From: Gnetum montanum
Lineage: Eukaryota; Streptophyta; Gnetopsida; Gnetales; Gnetaceae
Length of the DNA: 64,000 nt
Assembly: GCA_015680685.1 (NCBI GenBank)
Contig: MNCI01010116.1
Coordinates: 1,383,566-1,447,565, forward strand
Reading direction: 5' to 3'
The notes beneath the pieces are model-generated. The model saw only the letters and a program-made list of their open reading frames with translations, searched no databases and was not told the origin of the DNA. Positions 34,530 to 46,356 of this stretch are shown in pieces (positions within the stretch are counted from its first letter, which is position 1; every line of letters begins with the position of its first letter). The position numbers were made by a program, and so were the translations under genes.

Positions 34530-36330
34530 CTATGGTGTTTGTTGGGAAAAGAGATAGGTAAGAATGCTACTATACCAATTCATTCCCATGGGTTGGTTAT
34601 TCACTACACTAGCAAAGAGGGCTTTGTCTGGAAAATGATCAGATATGGCGTACTCATCCTCTTTGTTGTCCCAGTGCAACCAAGATAAGTGATCCACAAC
34701 TACGTTCTCAATGCCCTTTCGATCTATCATCGTTAAATCGAACTCCTGTAGGATTACAACCAACGTATAATACGAGGGCTAATCGTTGGCTTGTTCATGA
34801 AGAACCTGATTGCACTATGATATGTATGCATGTACACTTTGTAGCCTAACACATAGTGTCTAAACTTGTCCAGTGCAAACACTACAACCATTAATTCTTT
34901 TTCTGTAGTTGTGTAGTTAAGTTGTGCACCGGTGATACTCTTACTTGAACAATGGATGTAATAAGAACATTTTTGGTCATCTAACTGTGTAAGTACGGCT
35001 CCTAAGGCATAATTGGATGTGTCAGTCATTATATGGAATGGTCTGAACCAATCAGGGGCTTATAGAATGGGAGTTTCTACAAGCCTTTGTTTCAGAGTTT
35101 AGAATGCTCGTTCACATTCCCTGGTCCATTCGAATGGTGCATCCTTCTTCAATAGTTCTACCAACGATTTGGAAATCTTGGAGAAGTTCTCAATGAATCT
35201 CCGATAGTAGCTAGTGTGTCCAAGGAATGACCAGATGTCTTTCATAATTTTTGATTTTCGGGTGATTCCTTGGATGATCCTAACTTTATCTTGGTCTACC
35301 TCTATTCCTGAATGTGAAATCTTATGCCCAAGTACTACGCCCTCTTGGACCATCAAATGGCTTTTCTACCAGTTGAGCCTTAAGTTGGTTTCTACACATC
35401 ATTTTAGCACTTGCTCTAATCGGTCCAGGGCTTGATCAAAGCTTGTCCCATAAGTGGAGAAGTCATCCATGAAGACTTCTACATTGTTCCCTATCTGCTA
35501 TTAGAATATGCTTAGAACTAAACATTGAAACGTAGCAGGAGCATTGCACAAGTCAAATGGCATTTGTTTATATGCAAACGTTCCCCAAGGACTGGTGAAC
35601 ATTGTTTTGGCTTTATCTTCTGGTGCTATCCATATTTGGTTATATCCACTATACCCATCCAGAAAACTATAATAGCGATGCCCTTCTATAGTGTCTAAGA
35701 CTTGGTCAACAAATGGCAACGGGAAATGATCCTTGAATGTTGCCATGTTTAGTAGCCTAAAATCTATACACACCCTCCATTTGCCTCCCTTCTTAGGCAC
35801 AATTACCAAAGGACTAACCCATTCACTATCAAAAATGGGATATATGAACCTAGCCTTAAGAAGCTATTCTATCTCTTCTTTTACTATTTGTTTCAATTTT
35901 GGGTTCAATCACCTCTATGGTTGTTTTTGAGGTTTCATGGAGGGGTCCGTGTAAATCCTATGTTGGCATATCCTAGGGTCTATTCCAGTTAACTCAGGGT
36001 ATGACCAAGAAAAGGCTTTTGACCACTTGTTTATCACTTTCAGCAGTCTTTCTTTTTGTTTGTGAACAAGTTTTGCATTGATGATCACCAGTTTTCCATT
36101 TTTAAGGGTCATATACTCCAAACCGGTGGGCAATGATTTCAAATCAAGGGGCTTTTGTTTAAATCTCATAGGAATTTCCAACTTCCTCCAGTTGATGTTT
36201 TCGAGGCTAAGGTTTGGAAGTTGGCAACGGACTTGCTCAAGTGTGTCTATGCTTCCAATGTAAGCACTAGTTATTCCCTTAGTTAATTCCATGCATGTTA
36301 TCGAGTTGCTCGCTTGATCAGCCATCAACC
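34530..36330 (-). pseudogene. reverse transcriptase and RNase H of element C
   Basis: RT blocks: KGGKWRVCIDFRLLNM, HYSFL-type YYSFLDGYSGYNQI, FTSPWGTFAYKQMPF, and the catalytic VEVFMDDF around 35467-35490. 35099-35356 has LGHKISHSGIEVDQ and SFLGHTSYYRRFIENFSK, the connection domain. RNase H at 34754-35029 has DTSNYALGAVLTQ and TEKELMVVVFALDKF. The N-terminal extension at 35915-36328 contains WSKAFSWSYPELTGIDPRIC. Few stops separate the open blocks, but the frame is interrupted. Confidence 0.9.
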
Positions 36331-36346
36331 ACTAGGTGTCCTCTTG

Positions 36347-36925
36347 TCATGTGGCTGTTGCATATAGGCACCTTTGTATATTAATTTCTTGTGCACACTG
36401 ATTGTATGCAGGCAATGCTAAACTTCGCATAACCCATGATTTCTGCACGCAATGGCACCCTATGTCACTATATCCAATGCATGGAACTTTCTTCTTCTCA
36501 ATCTTTTCAAAAGTGTTCTTCTTGAATATTTCCAAGGAAAGATTGCAGATTCCTAGCTGTGCATCTATAGTACTTAGCCATGCTCTTCCCATTATTATTG
36601 GGAAGTCCCCCTTATCGTTGTTTACTTGTATTACTAGGAAACAATTGGATACAACCACCCACATATAGTGGTAACGATGTCCTCCACTAGTCCCAAGGGG
36701 ACAGTGATGGACTCGTTGGCCAACTCTAGTCAAATGTTACTCTTCCTTAGTGGAGGCAGGTTCCAGGCTTTGTACATCTCCTGTGATATTAGGTTGACTC
36801 CAGAACCTGAGTCCAGAAGAGCTTTACATGGTTCATTCCTAGTTACTTGGAGATAGATTAGAGGACTTCCAAGATTAGAGAATTTCCTGGGAAGGCGACC
36901 CACCTTAATTTAGTTAGTAACGGCA
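36347..36925 (-). pseudogene. aspartic protease of element C
   Basis: The complement of about 36795-36830 encodes KALLDSGSGVNLIS, with the DSG active site intact. IIMGRAWLSTIDAQL follows in the open stretch 36347-36733. A Cys-rich tail (VPCIGYSDIGCHC) is shared with D and B. Confidence 0.85.
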
Positions 36926-39450
36926 TGTGTTAACATAACCGTGTGCATTAAAATCAATTTTTGGGTTGAAGGAGGTCCCGAAACCTTATTTGGTACAAAG
37001 GTGTTTAGATGTTCAACCACTTGTGATGGTGAGGGCTTAGTTGGATTATTGGTTTTGAAGAAAGGTCTTTTCGGAATAACATTGTTAGAACCAATTGCGG
37101 GTTGAGGATTCGAAGCCCTCGTGACATTGGGTTATTGCAGTTGAGTGGGGAATACCCCTTGCATTGCTGAAGTGGGTGGTAGTGGAGCTATTGGTGTAAG
37201 AGTTGCGGGTGGATTTGGAGGATGGTATGTATGTGGCGTGTCTCCCCTAGGAGAAGGAGTCCTATAGTACTCCCGAGCTTGACCAATAGAGTCACTTGGA
37301 GAGATTGGCTGCTGCACATAGTAGCCATATGGATCCGGTTGCTAGTAAGGGTATTGTTGCCTGGGCAGTGGCATCCCCCATGACTATGGGTATTGCCACT
37401 GCTGGTGTTGCTCGATAGGTTGTGGTGGAGTTCCACTTGGATAGTACGTTAGCAGTTGGTGGAACTGCCTCGAGTTACCTTGGGGATAAGGTAACCATCG
37501 GGGTGCTTGTCGTTTGTTAAGTCGTGGGTTGAGTGCATACATCCCAGACTCTTGCAAATGTGAGATAATTGAGCAACATCCCTTAGGATGGTCATACTGG
37601 CATATCTCACATCCACCGTCATTTTCCATATCAGAATCCACAACCTCTTCGGTGATAGCTATTTTACTGTTACCATTGTTACGTGCATGGTCCAAATCCC
37701 TCTTCTTCTTTTTATCATAGTCACTACTTCGCTCCGTAGACTCCTCTAAGATTTTGAGAACAGTTTCAAATCTACTATCTAAGGAGTCCCACATTTGATC
37801 TACCCTAGCTGACACTTCTGTTGTTAATTTTTGGAGTGGCAAGGTTTTCCTATTCACCATCTCTTCAAGTGGTGACTCATCCTCCTCCTCACAGAATCTC
37901 ACTCCCCTTTTTCGGAGGGAAGGATCGTAGTTGTACTCTTTTGCACTTTCTCTCTTATGTAGCTCTCCTTCTTCCTTAGCTACTTGCTCTAGCAATTTAT
38001 AGATCTGATGGGACCTAAGCTCTGATAATCACCCTTGGGCATAAGTTCCAAGGGTTCTCCTAGTTTCATGCCTAAGCCCATCTACGAGATGGCGTAGCTG
38101 ATCCTGCTGTAAGTAACCATGGCCTAGGCAACGATGTAGCAATGCATAGTATTGGCCCATGGCAACATACAAGGGTTCATGAGTTCCTTGCTTCCACCCT
38201 TGGATTTGCTTTCACAGGTTGGACACCCGAGAGTACATTTAATACTTATCATTAAATAGTTCTAGCATCATACTCCACTTTCGAATGGATTCTGGTTCTA
38301 AGGACCGGTACCAGCTTTCTACTTCTTTTACCAGTGTCCTTGGAAATAGCTTTAATTTTTGCTATTCATTCTCAATATTCTACAAGGCACAAGCATCGTG
38401 AAATGCTTGTAAGTGGTTCTAAGGATCAACGTTGTATCCCCCCTCAAATCATGGGATATTATTCATGTCTAATCTCTTGATCCTGCTATCTTTTTGGTGC
38501 CTTGTAGTAATTCTAACGGCCTCTGTAATGTCTAACATGCTTTGGGTTGCAAGTAGGGGTTTTTCGTCGTCATTTCTCTCATAGCGTCTATGATGTCTAC
38601 GCAGTTTCCTACTTTCCCTTCTTCCATGCCTTAATTCTCTAGAGTGCCCTCGTCCTCGCTCTTGACTCTCTTGTCGAGGTCTCTCATTTTGCTTACCCTT
38701 ATCCTCACGGTTCGGTTCCTTATGACTGCATCTTGATGTTGAAGGAGAGGGTGAATGTGACAATGAAGGTGAAGAAGAAGGAGAACCATTGCCATGATAA
38801 TGTTTCCTACCTTTCCTTCGGTGGTCCCAGCTTCGATCGTGATGACAATCAGAATGCTCATCCTTATCTTGTATTTGTGTTCCCTCGTTGAACACTTGGT
38901 GTTCATGGGGATTAGAACCAGGGTTGTGAATCATGGAGCGAAGGTTCTGATACACCACCTCCTCACCACCATTAGGAGGGGGAACATCATTTTATGAAGA
39001 ACCTATTGAAATAGGCTCACCACCCTCAATTTTGCTTATGACGGGCAAAGCATTATGGGGTCCTTTGCCCTTCAACGATGTGTGGTAACTCTCCTATTGC
39101 AAGTCCCATTGACGTTGCGCTTATGTGGGATGGTAGTCCCTTGCGTGGTAATCACATGCAACATACTCTGTGTATAATTGTGACATGCCTATTCGTGCAA
39201 GGGGACGAAGGAGCATGTTGGGGGCCGCTCTGTCTAGAGGTAATACTATGTTACCCTCAAAGTCTCTCCAACGCAGTTGTCTGTCTTGATGAAAGATAGA
39301 GGTAAATTCAGGTATATATTCATAATGATGAATATATACCACACTGAATTGTTGAGGAACTGGCAGTTCTTGGTATTGTGTGTTGTGCCGTCGACTATCT
39401 CTTATGTTGTTCCTAGGCGGTGAAGTGCTTTTGTTCAGAGAAGAAGACAT
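36926..39450 (-). pseudogene. gag of element C
   Basis: The likely start is ATG 39450 (MSSSLNKSTSPPRN); the open frame runs further upstream to 39573. FTSIFHQDRQLRWRDFEGN is the shared N-terminal block. A basic Arg/His/Ser-rich region (38449-38958) is followed by ITTRHQKDSRIKRLDMNNIP and the capsid core. 37384-37995 is a Glu-rich segment with a zinc-knuckle-like CEICQYDHPKGCC, then RWLPYPQGN and a Pro-rich tail. Stops are mostly TAG. Confidence 0.85.
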
Positions 39451-39576
39451 CTTAGTTCTATTTGGTGTGCAATTTACCGTTATGTTATTTTTTCTCTTGA
39501 TCAACCCTAAGGGTTCATTTAAGCTTCCCAACGATATGGATGATTTCCTATGTTCTACGTAGCGCACAAACAACTA

Positions 39577-39596
39577 AGGCCCCAGCAATGGTGCCA
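39577..39596 (-). other. primer-binding site of element C
   Basis: On the minus strand TGGCACCATTGCTGGGGCCT begins one base from the LTR. It is near the tRNA-Asp complement and confirms the orientation. Confidence 0.8.
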
Positions 39597-39597
39597 A

Positions 39598-39652
39598 TGA
39601 TGAGTGGTGAGGTACCCCTACACTCAACCATACGAATACGAGCATGCACGTG
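39598..39652 (-). repeat. 5' LTR of element C, first fragment
   Basis: 55 bases matching the start of 31172-31964 (TGATGAGTGGTGAGGTACC, then CGAATACGAGCATGCACG). The LTR stops at ACGTG, where element D begins, and resumes at 49474 with ATGTG. Confidence 0.9.
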
Positions 39653-40396
39653 TGATGAGTGGCGAGGTACCCCTACACTCAACCATACGAAACAAGCGTA
39701 GCACGCGTGATCCGGTTGAACTCCGCAGACTAAATGCCTAAACGCCCCATGGAACATTTGGGGTTAATCATTCCTTGTCTTCCCAGACTTACTTGTTGTT
39801 GTCACGGTGTATGGTTAAGTAAGTCCGAGGTATATGATTTTTATAGCTTTTCTAGTTTTTCTCCTATGCTATCAAGGTGAAGGGTTGAGAAACTAGCTAA
39901 CTCTAACTAAGGACCTAAGTCTAAANNNNNNNNNNNNNNNNNNNNNNNNNNNNNNNNNNNNNNNNNNNNNNNNNNNNNNNNNNNNNNNNNNNNNNNNNNN
40001 NNNNNNNNNNNNNNNNNNNNNNNNNNNNNNNNNNNNNNNNNNNNNNNNNNNNNNNNNNNNNNNNNNNNNNNGAAATAATAGGTAATAAATCCTATTCCAT
40101 GCACTGCAAGGTTTATCCACAAAGCTCATCTTTATTGCCATACACAACTTGCGTTCAGGTACAAAGCTGTTCAAATAAAGATCTGTTCACTTGGGGACTC
40201 CTACTGTGGGCACATGGAAAATATTCTATCTCTAGAGTGATCAAACTGCCAGAGTTTCCCCACTTCTAGCCTAGGATGATAAATGAGGGGAGTGTTGCCT
40301 CTTATTTATAGATTTGGCAATGGACCGTGATATCGCGTACGTGATATCGCAGGGGACAACGTGATATCGTGGTGCATGCGATATCGTGTCTCATCA
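39653..40396 (-). repeat. 3' LTR of element D, with assembly gap
   Basis: It pairs with 48635-49473. Bases 39926-40071 are Ns. The visible part is 95 bases shorter than the sister LTR, so the gap is probably under-sized. The GATATC palindromes lie at about 40328-40386 and the TATA complement near 40299-40306. Confidence 0.85.
39926..40071. other. assembly gap (Ns) inside an LTR
   Basis: 146 Ns. The homologous stretch of the other LTR, 48907 to about 49150, contains the CAGCTGATTCC...GTCGTACT unit that is tandemly repeated in element E. That probably explains the assembly failure. Confidence 0.95.
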
Positions 40397-42244
40397 TAGC
40401 CCCATGACTGAATGAAAACTTGTCCTCGAGTTCCTTACAATAATATCAGGTAGGTATGGAATTATTGAGGGAAATGGAACTAATGGGATGACATGTGAAC
40501 AGATCATCATTACAAGACTTTGAAAAAATTGGTATTCATGACAACAAGTGTGAACACCTTATTACAATGACATCAGGCCTTTGTTGGCAACTAAGAAAGA
40601 GAGAGAGAAAAAAGTGTTGCTGCTGCCAATGCCAAGATTGCACCTTCGTTGTCCATCTGTAAATGCACCATCGATCTTGCTCCTTGTATAGCTGCTTCAG
40701 TGCTGCTCCATTCCAAATGTTTGCTCTAGATCCAATCCGTTATTTGCATGTCCACCATCTACACACACAACACAATCGTATATTAGCAAGGGTAATTGAA
40801 TCATCATGTAATTGATACCTTACTTCAGTGTAAGTCCATTGGCTAGGTTGTGGTATGGCTGATATGGATCTAGGAATATATTAAGGATGACTACTGAAGA
40901 TGTAGGGGTTAGGAAGAAAATCAAAAAAATTTGGGGCTAGGAGAAAATCGAAAAAATTAGGCCCCATACCCCTATGACTAATCGCAAACCTCCGATAGCA
41001 TTAGAATGAAAAAAGAAAAGAAGTAAGAAAGATAGATAAAAAGGGACAACTATGGCACCGATGAAATGGATGTCAAGATGGTAATGAACAAAAGAAATTT
41101 AATTACAAGAATGTTAGGGAAAAGAAGTTAACGAATGCTCCAAATAGAAATGTCAATGGATCCTCCCCAAAGCAGGCGTATGCCCTTAATGCCCTGACAA
41201 ACCCACATTCAAAGAGTCCATAGGCTCTGGGAATGTCATTGGAACAAGAGTTAAGGTCTTAACCATAAGAATTTACCAAAAAGAAAACAATGCATCAACC
41301 AAAATATATACACTAATGATACAACCGGCAATGAGGTGAACAGTGGAGAGAAGGGTGGACAGAAAAGGATGGAATGGAATCCCAAGAATAAGGTGGTGTA
41401 CAGTCCCATGTGTGTTTCATGATTAATGTGACTTGGAAAATCCCATTCCAACTCCGGCCTCAAACAAACCACTGCCAGTGACTTCGCATCAATGCATTCA
41501 GCTAACCATCCACTTGGATAACAAGAATGCCTCCTCTAAGAGCCACCACCATTCCGACGAAACAAAGGAGGGAATGGGAAGCGAGAAGGGCATGGGAAGT
41601 GAGAAGGGCCTTAGTTAGAGGGAACACTATTGATTCCATAACCAGTGCTTGTAGCCCAAGTTTATTTGTCTAAGGGGTGTGCTTTGAATTCTCACTTTTT
41701 TTCTCTCTTTTTTTTTGTGTTTTTATGTGTGAGAACCACACCATGCAAAGACTTCTTATTTTTATTATCTCAGCTTCTGATAATTGGGTAACATCGGAAC
41801 GGCAAGAAAACTCAAGAAGAAACATTCAAGCACCCAAGAGAATAACCAACACAAAAGCATCAAGTTCCCTTGAAGTCACACCCTTTTCAATTCGTGAGTC
41901 CTTCCTTAGTTTGAGAAATGCCCAATCACCGATTCATTTAAGTTCTTATTAAGAGGGAACTGTACATTTCCAAGTTGAGAGAAACCATAGAAATTGATGG
42001 ATGGATGGATGAAGTGATCTCATTGCCTGCCATATCAAAAGAAACATACCTTAGTATCAACATTGTGACTTAAAGGTAAAAACCAAACATTAGCAATTAA
42101 TATGAAAATAGTTCATGCCATCATTCTGAACACTTATTATGGGACAAGCTTATAGGGTGGAACACACACAAAAAATGGAGAAAGTATAACGATGTTGTAA
42201 AACAAAAACTAGAAAAGTTAAAGAAATTTGTAAAACAAAAATTA
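40397..42244 (-). other. polypurine tract and non-coding 3' region of element D
   Basis: TAGCCCCATG at 40397 is the polypurine complement. Nothing coding is seen. The conserved post-integrase block is at about 41635-41752. A segment near 40560-40760 (TTATTACAATGACATCAGGC, TGCTGCCAA) is shared with E but not with C. There is no accessory ORF and no palindrome/TATA module. Confidence 0.7.
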
Positions 42245-43390
42245 GAAAAGAATTGAGGGCCCCATATGATCAGCATAGGTGGCCATCTCCCCCATGATTG
42301 AGTTGTAAGGGAGAGATCCGAAATAATGAGCGAGGTTGTCCGCTGGTGGAGGTGTAACTTGCACTAGCTATTGCGGATTCACGAAAAAGTTTTGTTTGTT
42401 GTACATTAACCAATAACCTTTTATCTAGGCTGTCAGGCTTATATATCATCATGGCTCTAGAAGGGAAGGTAGTATGAATAATATAAGGTCCTTCCCACAA
42501 GGTTTGAAACTTTGTACGTTGGGGTACATGCGTGGGGTTCTAGTAAAGAACCTTATCTCCTGGTTGGTACCTAAACCTTTGCATCCTTAAGTCATGACGT
42601 TGTTTATTGTGTGCCTTGTGCAACTCATTTAACGATAGTGCAACCAGTCTATTCTCATCTAACACATTCAAAGTTGCTAACCATTGTTTTTGTGCTAGGT
42701 CGAGATCTAGGTAAAGTTTGCAAGCCATGGACAGTGTACAGAGCTCATTCTGTATGGGGAGTTTTGGGAGTTTCCCGTACACTAGCTCATAAGGAGAATA
42801 TCCTGTAGGGAGCTTCCAAGTGGAACGATATGCCCAAAGAGCGTCGTTCAGTTTCATGCTCTAGTCTCTCCTAAATTTTCTAATTGTTCATGTTAATATT
42901 CTTGTAATCTCCCTATTAGTAACCTCGGCTTGACCATTAGCTTGGAGGTGGTAAGGTGTGGTCAGTTTATGCTCAACCCCTAAGCGTTGCATCAGTTTCT
43001 AAAAGGTTGCACCCATAAAATGTGTTCCATTATCGGAAATGAGTGCACGTGGCACACCAAACCCATTAACGATTTGTTGTTGTACAAATTGTGCAACTAT
43101 AGATGATGTGCAGTCTGTTACAGCGACTGCTTCAGCCCATTTGGTTAAGTAATTAACAACAATGATTATATATGCTTTTCCATTGGACATTGGTGTAATT
43201 GGTCCCATAAAATCGATTCCCCAGATATCGAAGGGTTCTAAAGGCTGAATCCATTGTTGCGGACCCTCCATTCTAGCAGTCATTCCCCCATGACATTGGC
43301 AGTGCTCACAGGATTGGGCGAAATGATGGGCATCCTGGAATAATGTTGACCAATAGATATCCTATAAGCAGGACCTTAGTAGTCGTTCAT
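42245..43390 (-). pseudogene. integrase of element D
   Basis: 42999-43283 holds [33 protein letters not shown] and [20 protein letters not shown], with both Asp residues intact. 42540-42857 contains LNDALWAYRSTWKLPTGYSPYELVYGK. 42270-42500 is the C-terminal end. The region between, with the Glu (QAEVTNR), is readable at about 42900-42960. Stops separate the blocks. Confidence 0.88.
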
Positions 43391-43572
43391 CTCCCAGCAT
43401 AATGACCCCCACAAAGGCCCTCATGAGCATCCTGTAGAACTTTTAATTGATCTTGATCGGGCACACACCATCAAACCAAGCCATCAGGGAAGACTTTATA
43501 AAGTTTTCCCTTAATTTCCACGAAGTACTTGGTTTTGTGAAGAAACTGTTGTTTCTTCCTAAAGTCCAACTC

Positions 43573-45225
43573 CTATGGTATTTGTTGGGAAGTGAGATAG
43601 GTAAGAATGCTACTATACCAATTTATTTCTGTGGGTTGATTATTTACTACACCAACAAAGAGGGTTTCATCAAGAAAATGGTCAAATACAGCATATTCAT
43701 CCTCTTTGTTGTCCCACCACAACCGAGATAGGTGATCGGTGACTACATTCTCGGTGCCTTTGCGGTCTACTATGGTTAAGTCGAACTCCTGAAGAATTAC
43801 CAACCAACGTATAATACGTGGGCTAACCGTTGGCTTGTTCATAAGGAACCTAATTGCATTATGATCTGTATGGATGTATACTTTGTAACCCAATACATAA
43901 TGCCTAAATTTATCCAGTGCAAACACTACAGCCATTAATTCCTTTTCTATAGTCATGTAGTTAAGTTGTGCACCAGTGATACTCTTACTGGCATAGTGAA
44001 TGTAATATGGTCATTTTTGTTTGTCTAATTGTGTCAATATGGCTCCTAAGGCATAGTTAGATGCATCGGTCATGATATGGAACGGCCTGGACCAATCAGG
44101 GGCTTGTAGAATGGGGGTTTCCACAAGCCTCTGTTTGAGGGTTTGGAATGCTCGTTCACATTCCCTGGTCCATTCAGATGATGCATCTTTTTTCATTAAT
44201 TCTACCAATGGTTTGGCAACTTTGGAGAAGTTCGCGATAAACCTCCTGTAATAGCTAGTGTGTCCAAGGAATGACCTAATGTCTTTAACTGTCTCTGGTT
44301 GTCGGGTAATTCCTTGGATGACTTTGATTTTTTCTGGATCCACCTCAATTCCTAATTATGAAATTTTGTGCCCCAGTACGACGCCCTCTTGAACCATTAA
44401 ATGACTCTTTTGCCAATTGAGCTTAAGTTTGGTTTTAACACATCGTTTCAGCACTTACTCTAACCGGTCAAGGGCTTGATCAAAGCTCATCCCATAAGTG
44501 GAGAAGTCATCCATGAAGACATCTACTCCATTACCTATTTGATGTTGAAAGATGCTTAGAACTAATCGTTGGAACGTGGCAGGTGCATTGCACAAGCCAA
44601 AGGGCATTTTTTTGTATGCAAACGTTTCCCAAGGACTGGTGAACATTGTCTTGGCTTGGTCTTCTAGCGCAATTTGTATCTAGTTGTACCCACTATTTCG
44701 ATCCAAAAAACTGTAATAGCGATGCCCTGCTATAGTGTTTAAGACTTGGTCAACAAATGGCAATGGGAAGTGATCTTTGAATGTTGCCATATTTAATAGC
44801 CTAAAATCTATACATACCCTCCATTTACCTCCTTTTTTCGATACGATGACAAGAGGACTAACCCATTCGCTATCAGCGATAGGGTAACTGAACCCCACCT
44901 TGAGAAGCTGTTCTAACTCCTCTTTCACTATTTGTTTTAGCTTTGGGTTCAATCACCTATAGGGTTGTTTGCGAGGCTTCATAGAGGGATCTGTGTAAAT
45001 CCTATGCTGGCATATCCTAGGATCTATTCTGGTTAGTTTGGGGTATGACCAAGTAAAGGCTGTTAACCACTTGTTTATTACCTTCAGCAAACTTTCTTTT
45101 TGCTTAGGTGCGAGCTTTACGTTGATGATCACCGATTTTCCATTTTTAAGGGTCACGTATTCCATATCGGTGGGTAATGATTTTAAATCGAGGGGCTCTT
45201 GTTTAAACTCCTCAAGAATCTCCAA
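43573..45225 (-). pseudogene. reverse transcriptase and RNase H of element D
   Basis: 44680-44952 has SEWVSPLVIVSKKGGKWRVC and DQVLNTIAGHRYYSFLDRNSGYN. 44455-44646 has FTSPWETFAYKKMPFGLCNA and the catalytic VDVFMDDFSTYG. 44011-44343 has SFLGHTSYYRRFIANFSK and TDASNYALGAILTQ. 43573-43956 is RNase H with VYIHTDHNAIRFLMNKPT and FDLTIVDRKGTENVVTDHLS. Only a few stops or short gaps separate these blocks, making D's pol among the best preserved here. Confidence 0.9.
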
Positions 45226-45231
45226 CTTTCC

Positions 45232-46356
45232 CTAATTGATGTTTTCGAAGTTAAGGGTTGGAAGTTGGAAATGGACTTGCTCTAGTACGTTTGTGCTTTC
45301 AATGTAAGCACTAGTTATTCCCTCAACTAGTTCCATGCAGGTTGTCGAGTTGCTCTCTTCATCAGCCATCAACCACTGGGTGTTTTCTTGTTGTGTGGCT
45401 ATCGCGTATAGGCACCTTTGGATGTCAACATCCTGTGCACACCGATTGCATGCAGGCAATGTTAAACTTCGCATCACCCATGATTTCTGCATGCAATGAC
45501 ACCCCGTGTCACTATATGCGATGCATGGAACTCTTTTCCTCTCAATTTTCCCAAAAGTATTTGTCTTGGATATTTCTAGGGAAAGGTTGCGGATTCCTAG
45601 ACATGCGTCGATTGTATTTAGCCATGCCCTTCCCATTATAATTGGGAAATTCCCTTTGTCATTGTTTATCTGGATTACTAGGAAATCGGCTAGATATGAC
45701 CATCCACCAACAGTGGTAACAATGTCCTCAACCTGTCCCAAAGGAACAATGATGGATTGGTCAGCCAGCTCTAGGCAAACATTACTCTTCTTGAGTGGAG
45801 GTAGGTTCCAGGTTTTATACAGTTCTTCTGAGATTAAGTTGACCCCAAAACCTGAGTCAAGAAGAGCCTTATGGGGTTCATTCCCAATGACTTGGAGATA
45901 AACTAGGGGGACTCCCGAATCCGATAATTTCTTTAGAAGGTGGCTGACCTTGATCCAATCGGTTACTATATGTATTAACATAACTGTATGCATTGGACGC
46001 AATTTCTCTGTCGAAGGGCTTCCCGAAACCTTATTTGGTATGGGGGTGTTAGGATGCTCAACCGCTTGTGAGGGCGAAGGCTTAGTTGGATTGTTGATCC
46101 TAAGGAAGGGTCTTTTTGGTGTATGATTGTTAGAACCAACTGATATTGGAGGATTGGGAGCCCTCGCAGTGTTGGGTTGTCGCGGTTGAATGGGGTTTAC
46201 TTTAGGCTTTGTTGGAGCAATTGGCAGTGGAGCTACTGGCGCAAGAGATGTAGATGGAATTGGAGGATAGTGTGGGTATGGAGCGTTTCCTAAAGGAGAA
46301 GGAGTCCTAAAATACTCCTGAACTTGGTAGTAACGTGGAGGGTTTATGTGACCCAT
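45232..46356 (-). pseudogene. aspartic protease and gag-pol linker of element D
   Basis: The longest open frame in the window (374 codons). It begins in the Pro-rich gag tail and passes through KALLDSGFGVNLISEELYKT, where the catalytic DSG is intact. It continues to NFPIIMGRAWLNTIDACL and the Cys-rich VPCIAYSDTGCHC tail, and ends at a TAG just before RT. Relatives read straight through this TAG, so the open frame is only a fragment of the former polyprotein. Confidence 0.85.
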
